Below are positions 33,606 to 42,012 of a stretch of DNA of 52,571 bases, in pieces. Both the position numbers and the translations under genes were made by a program. Below the pieces are notes generated by a model. That model had not been told where the DNA came from and did not search any database. It worked only from the letters and a program-made list of their open reading frames with translations. Position 1 is the stretch's first letter. Every line of letters starts with the position of its first letter. Location: positions 1 through 52,571 of the forward strand of contig CAZFQD010000001.1 in assembly GCA_964520885.1 (NCBI GenBank), read 5' to 3'. The stretch comes from CAZFQD01 sp964520885. Its GTDB lineage: Bacteria > Bacillota > Clostridia > Oscillospirales > SIG519.

Positions 33606-35762
33606 TTATTTTAAATTCAAACGATAAGTTTCCTTTAATGAATTGTAATCATAAGTAATTAAAACTCCACGAATAGAAAGATAAACATTATTATTAATAT
33701 ACAACACTCTTGAATTATTATAATAAGAGTTTTCATTTAAATTGTCAGGCAATAATCTGCCTTTTTCAACAAGTTTATTATCTTTTACCGATACCATAAT
33801 AGCACCCTCACGATAAATCCCCCCATTGTTGTAATCAATGTTACCATCAGTTCCATTAATATATGCCGGGAAAAGTGCAGTGGTTTTATTATTCCACCAA
33901 ACAAAAGCTCTTGGATTATATTGTGCTTCGGACGATGAACCAACTCCACCAAAAACTAAATTATCAAGTTCTTTTGGTTTTTTAGGGTCTGAAACATCAA
34001 ATAATGATGCCTTTAAGCCACCAACTCTATTTCCAACTACTGTTTCTTTGCCATCTTTATCCTTTGAATATATTTCTACAGTATCAACACCAATACCCAT
34101 TAAGAGATTAGCACTAACAGGATGAAGATAATTAGAAAATCCGGGAATTTTTAGTTCGCCTAATACCTTTGGTGCATTAGGATTTGATAAATCAATAACA
34201 AATAATGGGTCCATATTTTTAAATGTTACAATATACGCTGTTTTGCCCATAAATCGAACTGATTTAATGGTTTCACCGACAGCCAAGCCTTCAATTTTTC
34301 CAGCCAATTGCAAATTGCTATTTAATACATACAAATTATTAGTTGCCCCATTTTGTCCCCACTTTGTAGTGGCAATTCTAAAAGTGCTACCAAATTCATC
34401 CATACTATATTGATTTAATATTTGTCCGGGAACCTCGCCTGCTACAATAAATTTTACAGAAGTTTCGGTAATATCAAATTTCATAATTACTGTTCCTTCT
34501 TCGGCAGGTGCAATTATTTCAGATTTAATTGATGGATTTATCTCTTTAATTCCATCAACCGCAGTTACTGTTCCATCTGCTGATGTAACAGTAGTTTGAG
34601 ATGATAATTTTTGTTGTCTGTAATAAGGTGAAACAATATACAAAGAACTATTACTCATATATAAATTACTGCCTGCACCTAAGATTGTTTCAACTGAAAC
34701 GGGGTTATTATTATTTATATCAAATATAGAAATTAATAGAAAGTTTTGAGAAATATTTTCAGGACAATATTGAATACTTTCTGCTTTTATTACAATGTTA
34801 TCTTTTCCCTTAACACTATCAGAATAAAAGGGTAAAATCTGTTGAGGTTGCACTTGCGAAATTGGATAATGTTGTATATATTTATTAGTTACAATATAAA
34901 ATTTGCCATCCTTTTCACGAGTGGATAAAATACTACCATCAAAGGTTAATTCCCGATTAAGAACTGGCTTTTCTTTATTTGAAACATCGTAAACTTTAAC
35001 CATTGTAGTTTGATAACCCATATAACGCATATCGGCAGTTTTGCCCATTGAAGGAGAATCAATAGCAGGTTCAATCTGAGCGAAAGTGTCAGGCTCACCT
35101 TCAATTTGAGTTGATTTTGAACCAATAATAGTAAGTAAATTGCCCTTTAAATAAATTTCACTAATATATTCATTAGTGGCTAAAACTATACTGCCAATAT
35201 TTTTAGGCTGTGGATTAGCCGCAACAATAAAAACCTTGTTGCCACTAACAATATAAATAAACTCACCATCATTTTTGATAATATCTCCCTCGTCAACACC
35301 GCTAACCTGAGTGTTAGTGGAAGAATAGTCTGCACTGTCAGATGTTGTTTGTGCTTCAGGTGCACCTGCAACTGATTTTGCATTATCTGTTGTGACCGAT
35401 TGAGATTGAGCATAATCGTATGTTGTGGTATTGCCTTCATATAAAACACCCATACTTTTTAGCAAACTAACCATCTCAGCATAAGTTTTAAATTTTGGTA
35501 GTTTAACTTCTTGATTAATTTTAATAATTGCAGGACTACTTTTTAAAGTTTCTCCCGAAATTAAAGGAACTTTATCAGCAGTATTACTTGAATTTTCCGA
35601 ATTGCTTTCTGATTGCGTTATTGAACCGCTTGAATTTGAGTTTTGAATTGAAGTATTTGCCTTTTTAAACCATCCAAAAACATTCGCCAAAATTAAAATT
35701 CCAAAAACAATAGTCATAGCCGTTGAAGATGCTAAAATAATTAATAATCTTTTTTTATTCAT
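33606..35762 (-). CDS. membrane-anchored beta-propeller protein (PF09826 type)
   Basis: The 718-residue product has an N-terminal membrane anchor (about 7-30), a Ser/Asn-rich linker, and from about residue 130 a large beta-propeller domain beginning with the diagnostic TNTQVSGVDEGDIIKNDGEF and continuing with repeated YIVSGNKVFIV/NNVYLSIRG-like blades. The family is widespread in Bacillota and archaea; it is extracellular and its ligand is unknown. ATG 35762 is supported by GGAGG six bases upstream. It is a single-gene transcript with its own promoter and a terminator. Confidence 0.9.
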   Translation of the reverse strand: MNKKRLLIILASSTAMTIVFGILILANVFGWFKKANTSIQNSNSSGSITQSESNSENSSNTADKVPLISGETLKSSPAIIKINQEVKLPKFKTYAEMVSLLKSMGVLYEGNTTTYDYAQSQSVTTDNAKSVAGAPEAQTTSDSADYSSTNTQVSGVDEGDIIKNDGEFIYIVSGNKVFIVAANPQPKNIGSIVLATNEYISEIYLKGNLLTIIGSKSTQIEGEPDTFAQIEPAIDSPSMGKTADMRYMGYQTTMVKVYDVSNKEKPVLNRELTFDGSILSTREKDGKFYIVTNKYIQHYPISQVQPQQILPFYSDSVKGKDNIVIKAESIQYCPENISQNFLLISIFDINNNNPVSVETILGAGSNLYMSNSSLYIVSPYYRQQKLSSQTTVTSADGTVTAVDGIKEINPSIKSEIIAPAEEGTVIMKFDITETSVKFIVAGEVPGQILNQYSMDEFGSTFRIATTKWGQNGATNNLYVLNSNLQLAGKIEGLAVGETIKSVRFMGKTAYIVTFKNMDPLFVIDLSNPNAPKVLGELKIPGFSNYLHPVSANLLMGIGVDTVEIYSKDKDGKETVVGNRVGGLKASLFDVSDPKKPKELDNLVFGGVGSSSEAQYNPRAFVWWNNKTTALFPAYINGTDGNIDYNNGGIYREGAIMVSVKDNKLVEKGRLLPDNLNENSYYNNSRVLYINNNVYLSIRGVLITYDYNSLKETYRLNLK

Positions 35763-35872
35763 AATAAATTCCTCCAATTTATTTAGTTTTTGCTCTTTAA
35801 TTTAATCTACAACTATTTAGACTATAAAAATAGTAAAAAGTTCCCGTTTATTAAAAAGTATTTCATATTAAG

Positions 35873-35900
35873 ATTATATCATATTAATTTTAATGTGCAA
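35873..35900 (-). promoter_or_regulatory. promoter of the beta-propeller gene
   Basis: On the minus strand TTGCAC (35900-35895), 16-base spacer, TATAAT (35878-35873). It is divergent from the XRE promoter 26 bases away. Confidence 0.65.
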
Positions 35901-35925
35901 CACAAAATGGCACTCTCGTTTTTTG

Positions 35926-35954
35926 TTGACTAAGGTATATTTTTGTGATAATAT
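35926..35954 (+). promoter_or_regulatory. promoter of the XRE regulator gene
   Basis: TTGACT at 35926-35931, 17-base spacer, TAATAT at 35949-35954. The two divergent promoters are close enough for the regulator to control both. Confidence 0.7.
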
Positions 35955-36006
35955 TAAACAAATTAAAAAGATTTTCAATTGTTTTTCGGAAGGAATTGAG
36001 TTTTAA

Positions 36007-36708
36007 ATGGTAAACCAACTTTCAAGACTATTAATTTTATTAAGACAAGAAAAGGGAATATCACAAAAAAAAGCCGCAGATGCTTTGGAAATTTCTCAAG
36101 CCTTGCTATCCCATTATGAAAAGGGAATTAGAGAATGTGGCTTGGATTTTTTGATAAAGGTTGCTAATTTTTATAATGTGTCCACCGATTACTTATTGGG
36201 CAGAACAGCCGATAGACAAGGCGCCATTTTTTCATCAGAAGATATCCCCGATGAAAATTCAATGGGAAAGGAAAATATTTATAAGGGTAGTGTTTTGTCT
36301 ACCTTAAATAAAAGATTAATATTTAATTCATTAAACATTCTTTTTGACCTTTTGCAAAAAACCAACAATAAGCAAATAGTAAATGAGGTTTCCACTCATA
36401 TAATGCTTTCGGTTTATAGAAATTTTCGCTATATATATTGCTTAAATGAGGATAATCCAACAAGCCTTTTTGCCGCAGATAATGCTGTTTTTTCTCATTT
36501 ATGTAACTGTGCAGAAAATATGGCTGAGTTAAATGTTAGTTGTTTAACTAATTATAAACAATCAAAAAGTATTAAACCAATAAATATTGAAAAAGAAAAA
36601 TTTACTTTAAATCAACAAGAAATAGAGAGGCTTTATCCTTTGTATGCGTCGTCATTGCTAAATTTAATTCAAAATTGCGAAACAAAAATGAATGTCAGAA
36701 AAAAGTAA
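36007..36708 (+). CDS. XRE-family transcriptional regulator
   Basis: The 233-residue product has an N-terminal helix-turn-helix (about 6-62; QLSRLLILLRQEKGISQKKA, LSHYEKGIR, STDYLLGR) and a C-terminal helical domain of about 150 residues that I do not recognise. GGAAGGAATTGAG precedes ATG 36007. It is divergent from the beta-propeller gene and followed by a terminator. Whether it is self-regulating or controls its neighbour cannot be read from the sequence. Confidence 0.9.
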   Translation: MVNQLSRLLILLRQEKGISQKKAADALEISQALLSHYEKGIRECGLDFLIKVANFYNVSTDYLLGRTADRQGAIFSSEDIPDENSMGKENIYKGSVLSTLNKRLIFNSLNILFDLLQKTNNKQIVNEVSTHIMLSVYRNFRYIYCLNEDNPTSLFAADNAVFSHLCNCAENMAELNVSCLTNYKQSKSIKPINIEKEKFTLNQQEIERLYPLYASSLLNLIQNCETKMNVRKK

Positions 36709-36726
36709 AAATTAATAAGACAAAAC

Positions 36727-36760
36727 AAAAAATGGGCGAATAAAAACCGCCCATTTTTTT
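36727..36760. terminator. bidirectional terminator
   Basis: AAAATGGGCG and CGCCCATTTT with A and T tracts on either side. It can serve the XRE gene and, on the minus strand, the original end of the ypeB transcript. Confidence 0.85.
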
Positions 36761-36823
36761 TATTTTGCTTAATCAATACTCAACCACTCTTAACTCCTCG
36801 TTCCTAATTCCTAACTGTTATTA
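36761..36823. other. intergenic stretch with border motif
   Basis: On the minus strand this reads TTAGGAATTAGGAACGAGGA, the same kind of AATTAGGAA motif that lies just behind the duplicate ends of mnmG and ileS. Confidence 0.6.
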
Positions 36824-36889
36824 ATCAATTAACTAAAACCCCATTATCATTTTGCAGTAAAATCAATATATCCTCTTCATTGCCATTTT
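36824..36889 (-). pseudogene. displaced duplicate of the ypeB 3' end
   Basis: 66 bp identical to 39129-39194 except for one base, a synonymous glycine codon change. It encodes the last 21 residues of YpeB (NEEDILILLQNDNGVLVN and stop). It lies behind the LRR-dockerin gene as seen from ypeB. Confidence 0.95.
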
Positions 36890-37065
36890 CCTCATATTAT
36901 GAGCTATACTTAATACTAATTCTCCATTAAAATATAGAAAATATTTTAATACGAAAGGGTAAACTTTCAAAACATTTTGTAAAAATGTTTGAGAATGAAA
37001 AGACATGGAAAGACAGGGTTCAGTCTAAACGGTCCCTTATGTTCGCTGTAATATTATAAACTATA
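36890..37065. other. non-coding end of the LRR-dockerin block
   Basis: Nothing coding is visible. A stem TCAAA(A)CATTTT/AAAATGTTTGA at 36968-36993 may be the 3' hairpin of the dockerin gene but has no T run. AACGGTCCCTT at 37028-37038 is nearly the inverse of AAAGGGACGG at 38902-38911 on the other side of the gene. Confidence 0.5.
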
Positions 37066-38781
37066 TTAGCTAATTGTTTGTATTCCCAAAAGATGTTTTT
37101 TTATCGCAATTAAATCGCTTATAGAAATATTCCCGTTGTCATAAATATCTCCGGCAATTTTATTAATACCATTCAAAAAATTTATTCCCAACAAGTGGTT
37201 TTTAACAGCTGCTAAGTCCAAAATATCAATAATATTATCCCCATTAGTATCACCCAATTTATAAATATTTGCTATTGTAACAGTTTTATTTGTTACATTT
37301 CCGGCATCATCGGTTGCCACAAATTCAAAGATACCGTTTTCAGCAAAAGTATGAGTTGGAGCATTTAATGAACCTTCATTTGTTGAGGCAGTTACTGTAA
37401 TATTTTTATTTGTTGGAGTTGTATTATAATCTGCAAGTGTTATCATAGGTGCCACCTTATCAATATTATTTATTGTTACTGTTATTGTTATAACATTGCC
37501 CACATCATCTGTTGCCACAAAATCAAAGCTGCCATTTTCAGTAAATGTATGGCTTGTTTCATTTAATGTACCTTCATTAGCCGCAGCTGTAACAGTAACA
37601 TTTTGATTTGTCGGAGTGTTAACATAACTATTTATTGTAATACTCACTGAAGGTATTACTACGAACTGTATATTTTTACTTGCTGCAAATGTCTTAGCAT
37701 ATGAATTGTCAGCCCCATATATAACTACTTTTGTGCTACCGAAAAATGCATTTGGTGCAATACTTGTTACACTATTAGGAATTGCAATTTTAATTAAATT
37801 AGCACAACTGCTAAATGTATCGCTACTTATACTTGTTACACTATTGGGAATGGTTATTGTTGTTATGCCGGAGCATAGGTAAAATGCTCCATCTCCTATA
37901 CTTGTTACACTATTTGGAATTGTTATTGATGTTATACCACAACTACTAAATGTATTATTTCCAATACTTGTCACACTATTGGGAATGGTTATTGATTTTA
38001 AACTAATACATTGATAAAAAGCAAACTCTCCCAAAATTGTTACACTATTTGGAATGATATAGCAAGTTGTTGTTTTCCCTGCAGGGTATTGAATAATTAT
38101 TGTCTTATCTTTGTTAAACAATACTCCGTCGGTGCTTGAATAAAATAAATTATTTGAGTCCACATTAATTGAGGTTAAGACGGGAGAAAAATAAAATGCT
38201 TGTTTTCCTATACTTGAAACACTACTTGAAATATCTACTGTTGTTAATTTTAAACAACCAGAAAACGCATAATCTCCAATGATTGTTACACTATTTGGAA
38301 TTGTTATTGATGTTAAACTACTGCAAGATGAAAATGCATAATTACTGATATTTGTTACACTATTTGGTATTATTATTGAGGTTAATTTTCTGCATCCATA
38401 AAATGCATAGATCCGAATATTTTTTACGCTATTTCCTATTGTTATTGAAGTTATTCCACTACATTGTAAAAATGCATAGTTATTTATATTTATTACACTA
38501 TCCGGAATTATTACTGAGGTGATACTGGTTTTATTTTCAAACGCATTATATCCAATTTCAGTTACCGGTTTCCCTGCAATTGTATCAGGTATAGTAACCG
38601 CACCACCGGTTCCCGTATAACCTGTAATTCTAACATTAGCACCATTATCAATTAACGCATAATTAAAATTCCCACTTGATAATGCAAACGATGGCAATGC
38701 CAAACTCGACACCAAAGAAATCGCCAAAAGTAATGTTAATAAAACCGATACTGCTTTTTTAATAATATTCACTTTTTTCAT
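37066..38781 (-). CDS. secreted BspA-type leucine-rich-repeat protein with Ig-like domains and a dockerin
   Basis: The 571-residue product has a signal peptide (about 1-34), some ten LRR_5 (BspA-like) repeats with the SITIPNSVTSIG.YAFSSC pattern (about 60-370), two Ig-like domains (TPTNQNVTVTA, TFTENGSFDFVATDDVGN) and a C-terminal dockerin (about 510-571: LGDTNGDNIIDILDLAAVKN and IYDNGNISISDLIAIKKHLL). In the second dockerin repeat one calcium position is altered (YDNGN). LRR_5 proteins often mediate adhesion. The same Ig-dockerin ending occurs in the deacetylase of the first block, so both could dock on the cohesin protein. It is inserted behind ypeB in the same direction. Confidence 0.88.
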   Translation of the reverse strand: MKKVNIIKKAVSVLLTLLLAISLVSSLALPSFALSSGNFNYALIDNGANVRITGYTGTGGAVTIPDTIAGKPVTEIGYNAFENKTSITSVIIPDSVININNYAFLQCSGITSITIGNSVKNIRIYAFYGCRKLTSIIIPNSVTNISNYAFSSCSSLTSITIPNSVTIIGDYAFSGCLKLTTVDISSSVSSIGKQAFYFSPVLTSINVDSNNLFYSSTDGVLFNKDKTIIIQYPAGKTTTCYIIPNSVTILGEFAFYQCISLKSITIPNSVTSIGNNTFSSCGITSITIPNSVTSIGDGAFYLCSGITTITIPNSVTSISSDTFSSCANLIKIAIPNSVTSIAPNAFFGSTKVVIYGADNSYAKTFAASKNIQFVVIPSVSITINSYVNTPTNQNVTVTAAANEGTLNETSHTFTENGSFDFVATDDVGNVITITVTINNIDKVAPMITLADYNTTPTNKNITVTASTNEGSLNAPTHTFAENGIFEFVATDDAGNVTNKTVTIANIYKLGDTNGDNIIDILDLAAVKNHLLGINFLNGINKIAGDIYDNGNISISDLIAIKKHLLGIQTIS

Positions 38782-38963
38782 TTTGTCCCCTCCAAATTGT
38801 GTTTAATTAAGTGTAATTTTTTTCTAATTAAGTAGTATTATATTGTATTTATATTAATATTTCAATATATATATAACATTTTACTGCCAAAGGGATGCAC
38901 CAAAGGGACGGAGTTTTGACAATCATATATATTATGCTAATTTAACATCTAAATATTACATAC

Positions 38964-38993
38964 ATAATAGCATATTGAAAACTATTTTGTCAA
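38964..38993 (-). promoter_or_regulatory. promoter of the LRR-dockerin gene
   Basis: On the minus strand TTGACA (38993-38988), 18-base spacer, TATTAT (38969-38964). The leader would be about 175 bases; I see no known RNA motif in it. Confidence 0.72.
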
Positions 38994-39030
38994 TCACAAA
39001 TTTTTTTGTTTTTTATTCAAAAGTTGAGCA

Positions 39031-39059
39031 AAAAAATGGACGAATTTACTCGTCCATTT
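39031..39059 (-). terminator. terminator between ypeB and the LRR-dockerin gene
   Basis: AAATGGACGA/TCGTCCATTT, 10 bp, followed on the minus strand by a run of T. It separates ypeB transcription from the inserted gene. Confidence 0.82.
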
Positions 39060-39128
39060 CTCATTTGTGCAAACAATTTTTTTGTACAAACTTCCCATTT
39101 TTAATATAATTATGCATTATTTTCTTTT

Positions 39129-39194
39129 ATCAATTAACTAAAACCCCATTATCATTTTGCAGTAAAATCAATATATCCTCTTCATTTCCATTTT
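39129..39194 (-). repeat. proximal copy of the ypeB 3'-end direct repeat
   Basis: In-gene copy of the 66-bp repeat whose partner is 36824-36889; 65 of 66 identical. Confidence 0.95.
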
Positions 39195-40479
39195 TTGCGT
39201 TTATATATATTAACATATTTTTATCGTCAATAGTTTTACATTTAAATTCATAGCAAAGTCGTTCAACTTTTCCCGGAGTTGGTATAATACATAGCTCACT
39301 TCCTTCAATTTTTAAAGAAGGGCTAACTTTTTTTTCTGCTTGTGCTTTGGTTAAAATTGGAGTTACATCTCTATTTGTAGTATGATTCATTAAATATCCA
39401 TTTGCTTCAAAACTCATAATTTTACCATCATTTAAAGAAACACCCACCTTAATTAAATCGGGATAACATATTGCATTATCTAATACATAAGCGAAATTAA
39501 TTGTTAAAATATTATTGCCTTCATAATAATAGCTTTCTTTCATATTTTTATAATTCTTGCTAATTAAAAACCCTTGTGCTTTCTTAATTGCTTGCTCAAA
39601 ACTAATATTTTTAGCGGTAATAGCAGCACTATTTAACATACTATAAACAAATCCGCCCTGCCGAGTAATTTCAATTGAAACAGTTCCACTATTAAACGAA
39701 AAGGTGGGAATTAAACCATTAGTTTCGCCTACATAAACGATATTTTCAATATTTACATTTAAAAATTCCGCCGCCTTTTTTTTAGCATTTACATTAGAAA
39801 ATTGAGGTTGATTTTTTAGCATTGTAGGGGATAAGTTTTCTAAATGCTCGCTAAATGGTCCATCATAAATTAATTTTGGGTAACTTGCAATATCCTCTTC
39901 AATTTTAGCCATTTCACTTGTTAAACTTATGGCATTCTCATTGCCGTTTTTTTCAGTGTTTTTAATTAAATTTAATAGTTCATTATTTTTTAGATTTCCA
40001 TTTTGCACCTCGCTTTGCAAGAAACTAATTTGTGTTGCTAAAATTGTGGCTTCATCCGAAAGGTTTTTCAAAGTTTCTCTATCTTGTTCGTTAATTACTC
40101 CACCCTCTAAAACTTTCCTCGATAAAGAATTCACATACTCACCTGTTTGAGATAAAAATTTTGCTGTTCCCATTAAATTAGAAGCATAAAAAGGCAATGC
40201 CGAAATGCTTTCCTTTGCAGCACTGGTTGTTTTCCAAATTTGACTTGCCAAACCCACTAACTGCAATGAAGAATTTGCATATAGGCCCTTTTGCAAAGTG
40301 GCATCAATAGTATTCATATATTCCGATAATTGTGCAAATGAGCCTTGATAGGTATAGCTAATATATCGTCTGTAAATTGAAGATTGAACAAAAAAGGTAA
40401 GTGCAAAACCAGCTATAACTGCCATTAAGGATACAGTATAGCTTATTATTCTAATTAATTGTCTTCTTGTTAAATGCAT
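39130..40479 (-). CDS. ypeB: germination protein YpeB
   Basis: YpeB is a spore inner-membrane-associated protein needed to hold and stabilise the cortex-lytic enzyme SleB. The 449-residue product has one N-terminal membrane helix (about 10-32), a helical N-terminal half and two or three PepSY domains in the C-terminal half (KKAAEFLNVNIENIVYVGET; FEQAIKKAQGFLISKNYKNM; LTKAQAEKKVSPSL). The usual partner sleB is not adjacent or elsewhere in the window. AAAGGAATTG precedes ATG 40479. The 3' end is duplicated at 36824-36889. Confidence 0.93.
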   Translation of the reverse strand: MHLTRRQLIRIISYTVSLMAVIAGFALTFFVQSSIYRRYISYTYQGSFAQLSEYMNTIDATLQKGLYANSSLQLVGLASQIWKTTSAAKESISALPFYASNLMGTAKFLSQTGEYVNSLSRKVLEGGVINEQDRETLKNLSDEATILATQISFLQSEVQNGNLKNNELLNLIKNTEKNGNENAISLTSEMAKIEEDIASYPKLIYDGPFSEHLENLSPTMLKNQPQFSNVNAKKKAAEFLNVNIENIVYVGETNGLIPTFSFNSGTVSIEITRQGGFVYSMLNSAAITAKNISFEQAIKKAQGFLISKNYKNMKESYYYEGNNILTINFAYVLDNAICYPDLIKVGVSLNDGKIMSFEANGYLMNHTTNRDVTPILTKAQAEKKVSPSLKIEGSELCIIPTPGKVERLCYEFKCKTIDDKNMLIYINAKNGNEEDILILLQNDNGVLVN

Positions 40480-40589
40480 AATTAATTCAATTCCTTTCGC
40501 TTTTGTTAGTATTATTTTTTTGCTTTTGGTAAAAATTATACATTATAATTTTAAAATATTGAAAAAATAAAAATTTTTTTTAAAAAGCA

Positions 40590-40618
40590 TTGCTATTATC
40601 AATTTTATGTGGTATTAT
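40590..40618 (+). promoter_or_regulatory. promoter of the zinc-ribbon gene
   Basis: TTGCTA at 40590-40595, 17-base spacer, TATTAT at 40613-40618 with an upstream TG. Confidence 0.72.
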
Positions 40619-40734
40619 GTTTTGGCTAATTAATAAACTATGGAATTTAAATAATAACCTATTCTCTTTAATTTTTTTTGAAGACATGAAAGATTATTTT
40701 TCACTTTCCAAATAAATTAAAGGAGGATATTAAT

Positions 40735-40932
40735 ATGGCTGATAAAACAATTAAGTGTAAGGATTGTGGAGCAGATTTCTTGTTTACTGATAGTGAGCAA
40801 GCATTTTACAAGGAAAAGGGTTTTGAAAATGAACCACAAAGATGTGCTGATTGCAGAAGATTAAAGAAGCAACAAAGAAATGAAGGCGGCTTCGGCGGCA
40901 ACAGAAACTTTGGCGGCGAAAAAAAGTGGTAA
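40735..40932 (+). CDS. small zinc-ribbon protein
   Basis: The 65-residue protein has two CxxC pairs (CKDCGADFLFT and CADCRRLKKQQRNE) about 31 residues apart, forming the probable zinc-ribbon domain common in clostridia, and a Gly/Phe/Arg-rich tail. The tail and basic stretch suggest nucleic-acid contact, but function is unknown. AAAGGAGG precedes ATG 40735. Single gene, strong promoter and terminator, likely well expressed. Confidence 0.9.
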   Translation: MADKTIKCKDCGADFLFTDSEQAFYKEKGFENEPQRCADCRRLKKQQRNEGGFGGNRNFGGEKKW

Positions 40933-40952
40933 ACTAACTCTTAGTTCACAAT

Positions 40953-40985
40953 AAAAAGCCTCTTGAATATTTCAAGAGGCTTTTT
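40953..40985 (+). terminator. rho-independent terminator
   Basis: A 15-bp perfect stem, AAAAAGCCTCTTGAA with its complement, loop TAT, T tail. Confidence 0.93.
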
Positions 40986-41009
40986 ATTATAGTATTTTAG
41001 AAATAAATC

Positions 41010-41128
41010 ACTTGAAAAGAAATCACTTAATTAATTTAGCTTTTCGCAAAGCCATTACAACAACAACCGACAAAGTGTCACCTATCATTGACGACTTAAG
41101 AAAAATTTTCTATAATATTTTAAAATAA
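41010..41128 (+). pseudogene. possible 3'-terminal gene remnant
   Basis: A frame without start reads LINLAFRKAITTTTDKVS and PIIDDLRKIFYNILK before a stop at 41126-41128. Composition is protein-like, but I cannot assign a family and it may be chance. Confidence 0.3.
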
Positions 41129-41200
41129 TATTTGCATATTATTATAAAAAATGCTATTATTATAAAAAAACTAATTATTAAATTAAAATGGAGGCAAAAA

Positions 41201-41995
41201 ATGAATAGTGATAAGATTCAACCCATAGCTGGAACACCTATTAATACAACTATTTTTATGAGGCCAAAGCAAACTATTAATAACCAAAATAACGATATTA
41301 CTGATGATAGTGCTTTTGCTGATTACAAATATTTGTTTTTTGTTTTAATTAAGAAATGGTGGATAATTGCTTTAATTGCAATTGTTAGTGGAATTATTGC
41401 GGCAATATATTCCTTTTTCTTTGCAAAACCAATTTTTAGTGCTGAGGCGAGTTTGTATTTATATAGCAAAACAAGTCAAAGTGCTTTATTGTCGGAACTC
41501 AATGCAAGCGAGCTTTTAGTTAAGGATAGTTTGGAAATAATAAAAAGTAATACGGTAATGCAAACGGCTATTAAGAAAATTACTGTGGCAACTAAACCTT
41601 CCATTTCATCATTAAAAAACAGCACTTTCGTATCATCACAATCTGATACACGAATAATAAGAATACGAGTTGAGGACACAAATGCCTCAGATACAGCATT
41701 ATATGCCAATGCAATTGCTAAATCATTTGTGGAAGAAATGAGCAATTTAATAGGTTCGGACTATCAAAGCAATGATATTGTAAATGTTCTTGATGAGGCT
41801 AATAAGCCGACATCTCCAATTAAACCCAATAAGTTAGTAAACATTCTAATTGCTGTTCTTATTGGAGTTTTTTCTGGAGCGGCATTGTTATTTGTTTTAG
41901 AGAAAATAGATGATACTCTTAAATCACCAGAAAAGGTTAAAGCTATATCAGGACTTCCTATGTTAGGAGCAATAATGTTCTTTGATGAAAAATAA
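41201..41995 (+). CDS. Wzz/YveK-type polysaccharide chain-length regulator (BY-kinase transmembrane modulator)
   Basis: The 264-residue product has two membrane helices (about 50-72 and 210-230) flanking an extracellular domain, with the proline-rich PTSPIKPNK motif before the second helix, as in CapA/YveK modulators. In Bacillota this protein activates the separate cytoplasmic tyrosine kinase encoded next door. GGAGG precedes ATG 41201; a frame open further upstream has no ribosome binding site. It opens a five-gene envelope cluster. Confidence 0.92.
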   Translation: MNSDKIQPIAGTPINTTIFMRPKQTINNQNNDITDDSAFADYKYLFFVLIKKWWIIALIAIVSGIIAAIYSFFFAKPIFSAEASLYLYSKTSQSALLSELNASELLVKDSLEIIKSNTVMQTAIKKITVATKPSISSLKNSTFVSSQSDTRIIRIRVEDTNASDTALYANAIAKSFVEEMSNLIGSDYQSNDIVNVLDEANKPTSPIKPNKLVNILIAVLIGVFSGAALLFVLEKIDDTLKSPEKVKAISGLPMLGAIMFFDEK

Positions 41996-42012
41996 AAAAG
42001 GAGAATTGACTT

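Noticed and set aside
33838..34125. Plus-strand reading frame inside the beta-propeller gene
   Set aside because: It is antisense to a clearly coding gene, has no ribosome binding site and no recognisable domain; the same holds for the other long antisense frames (for example 13951-14523 and 2731-3054).
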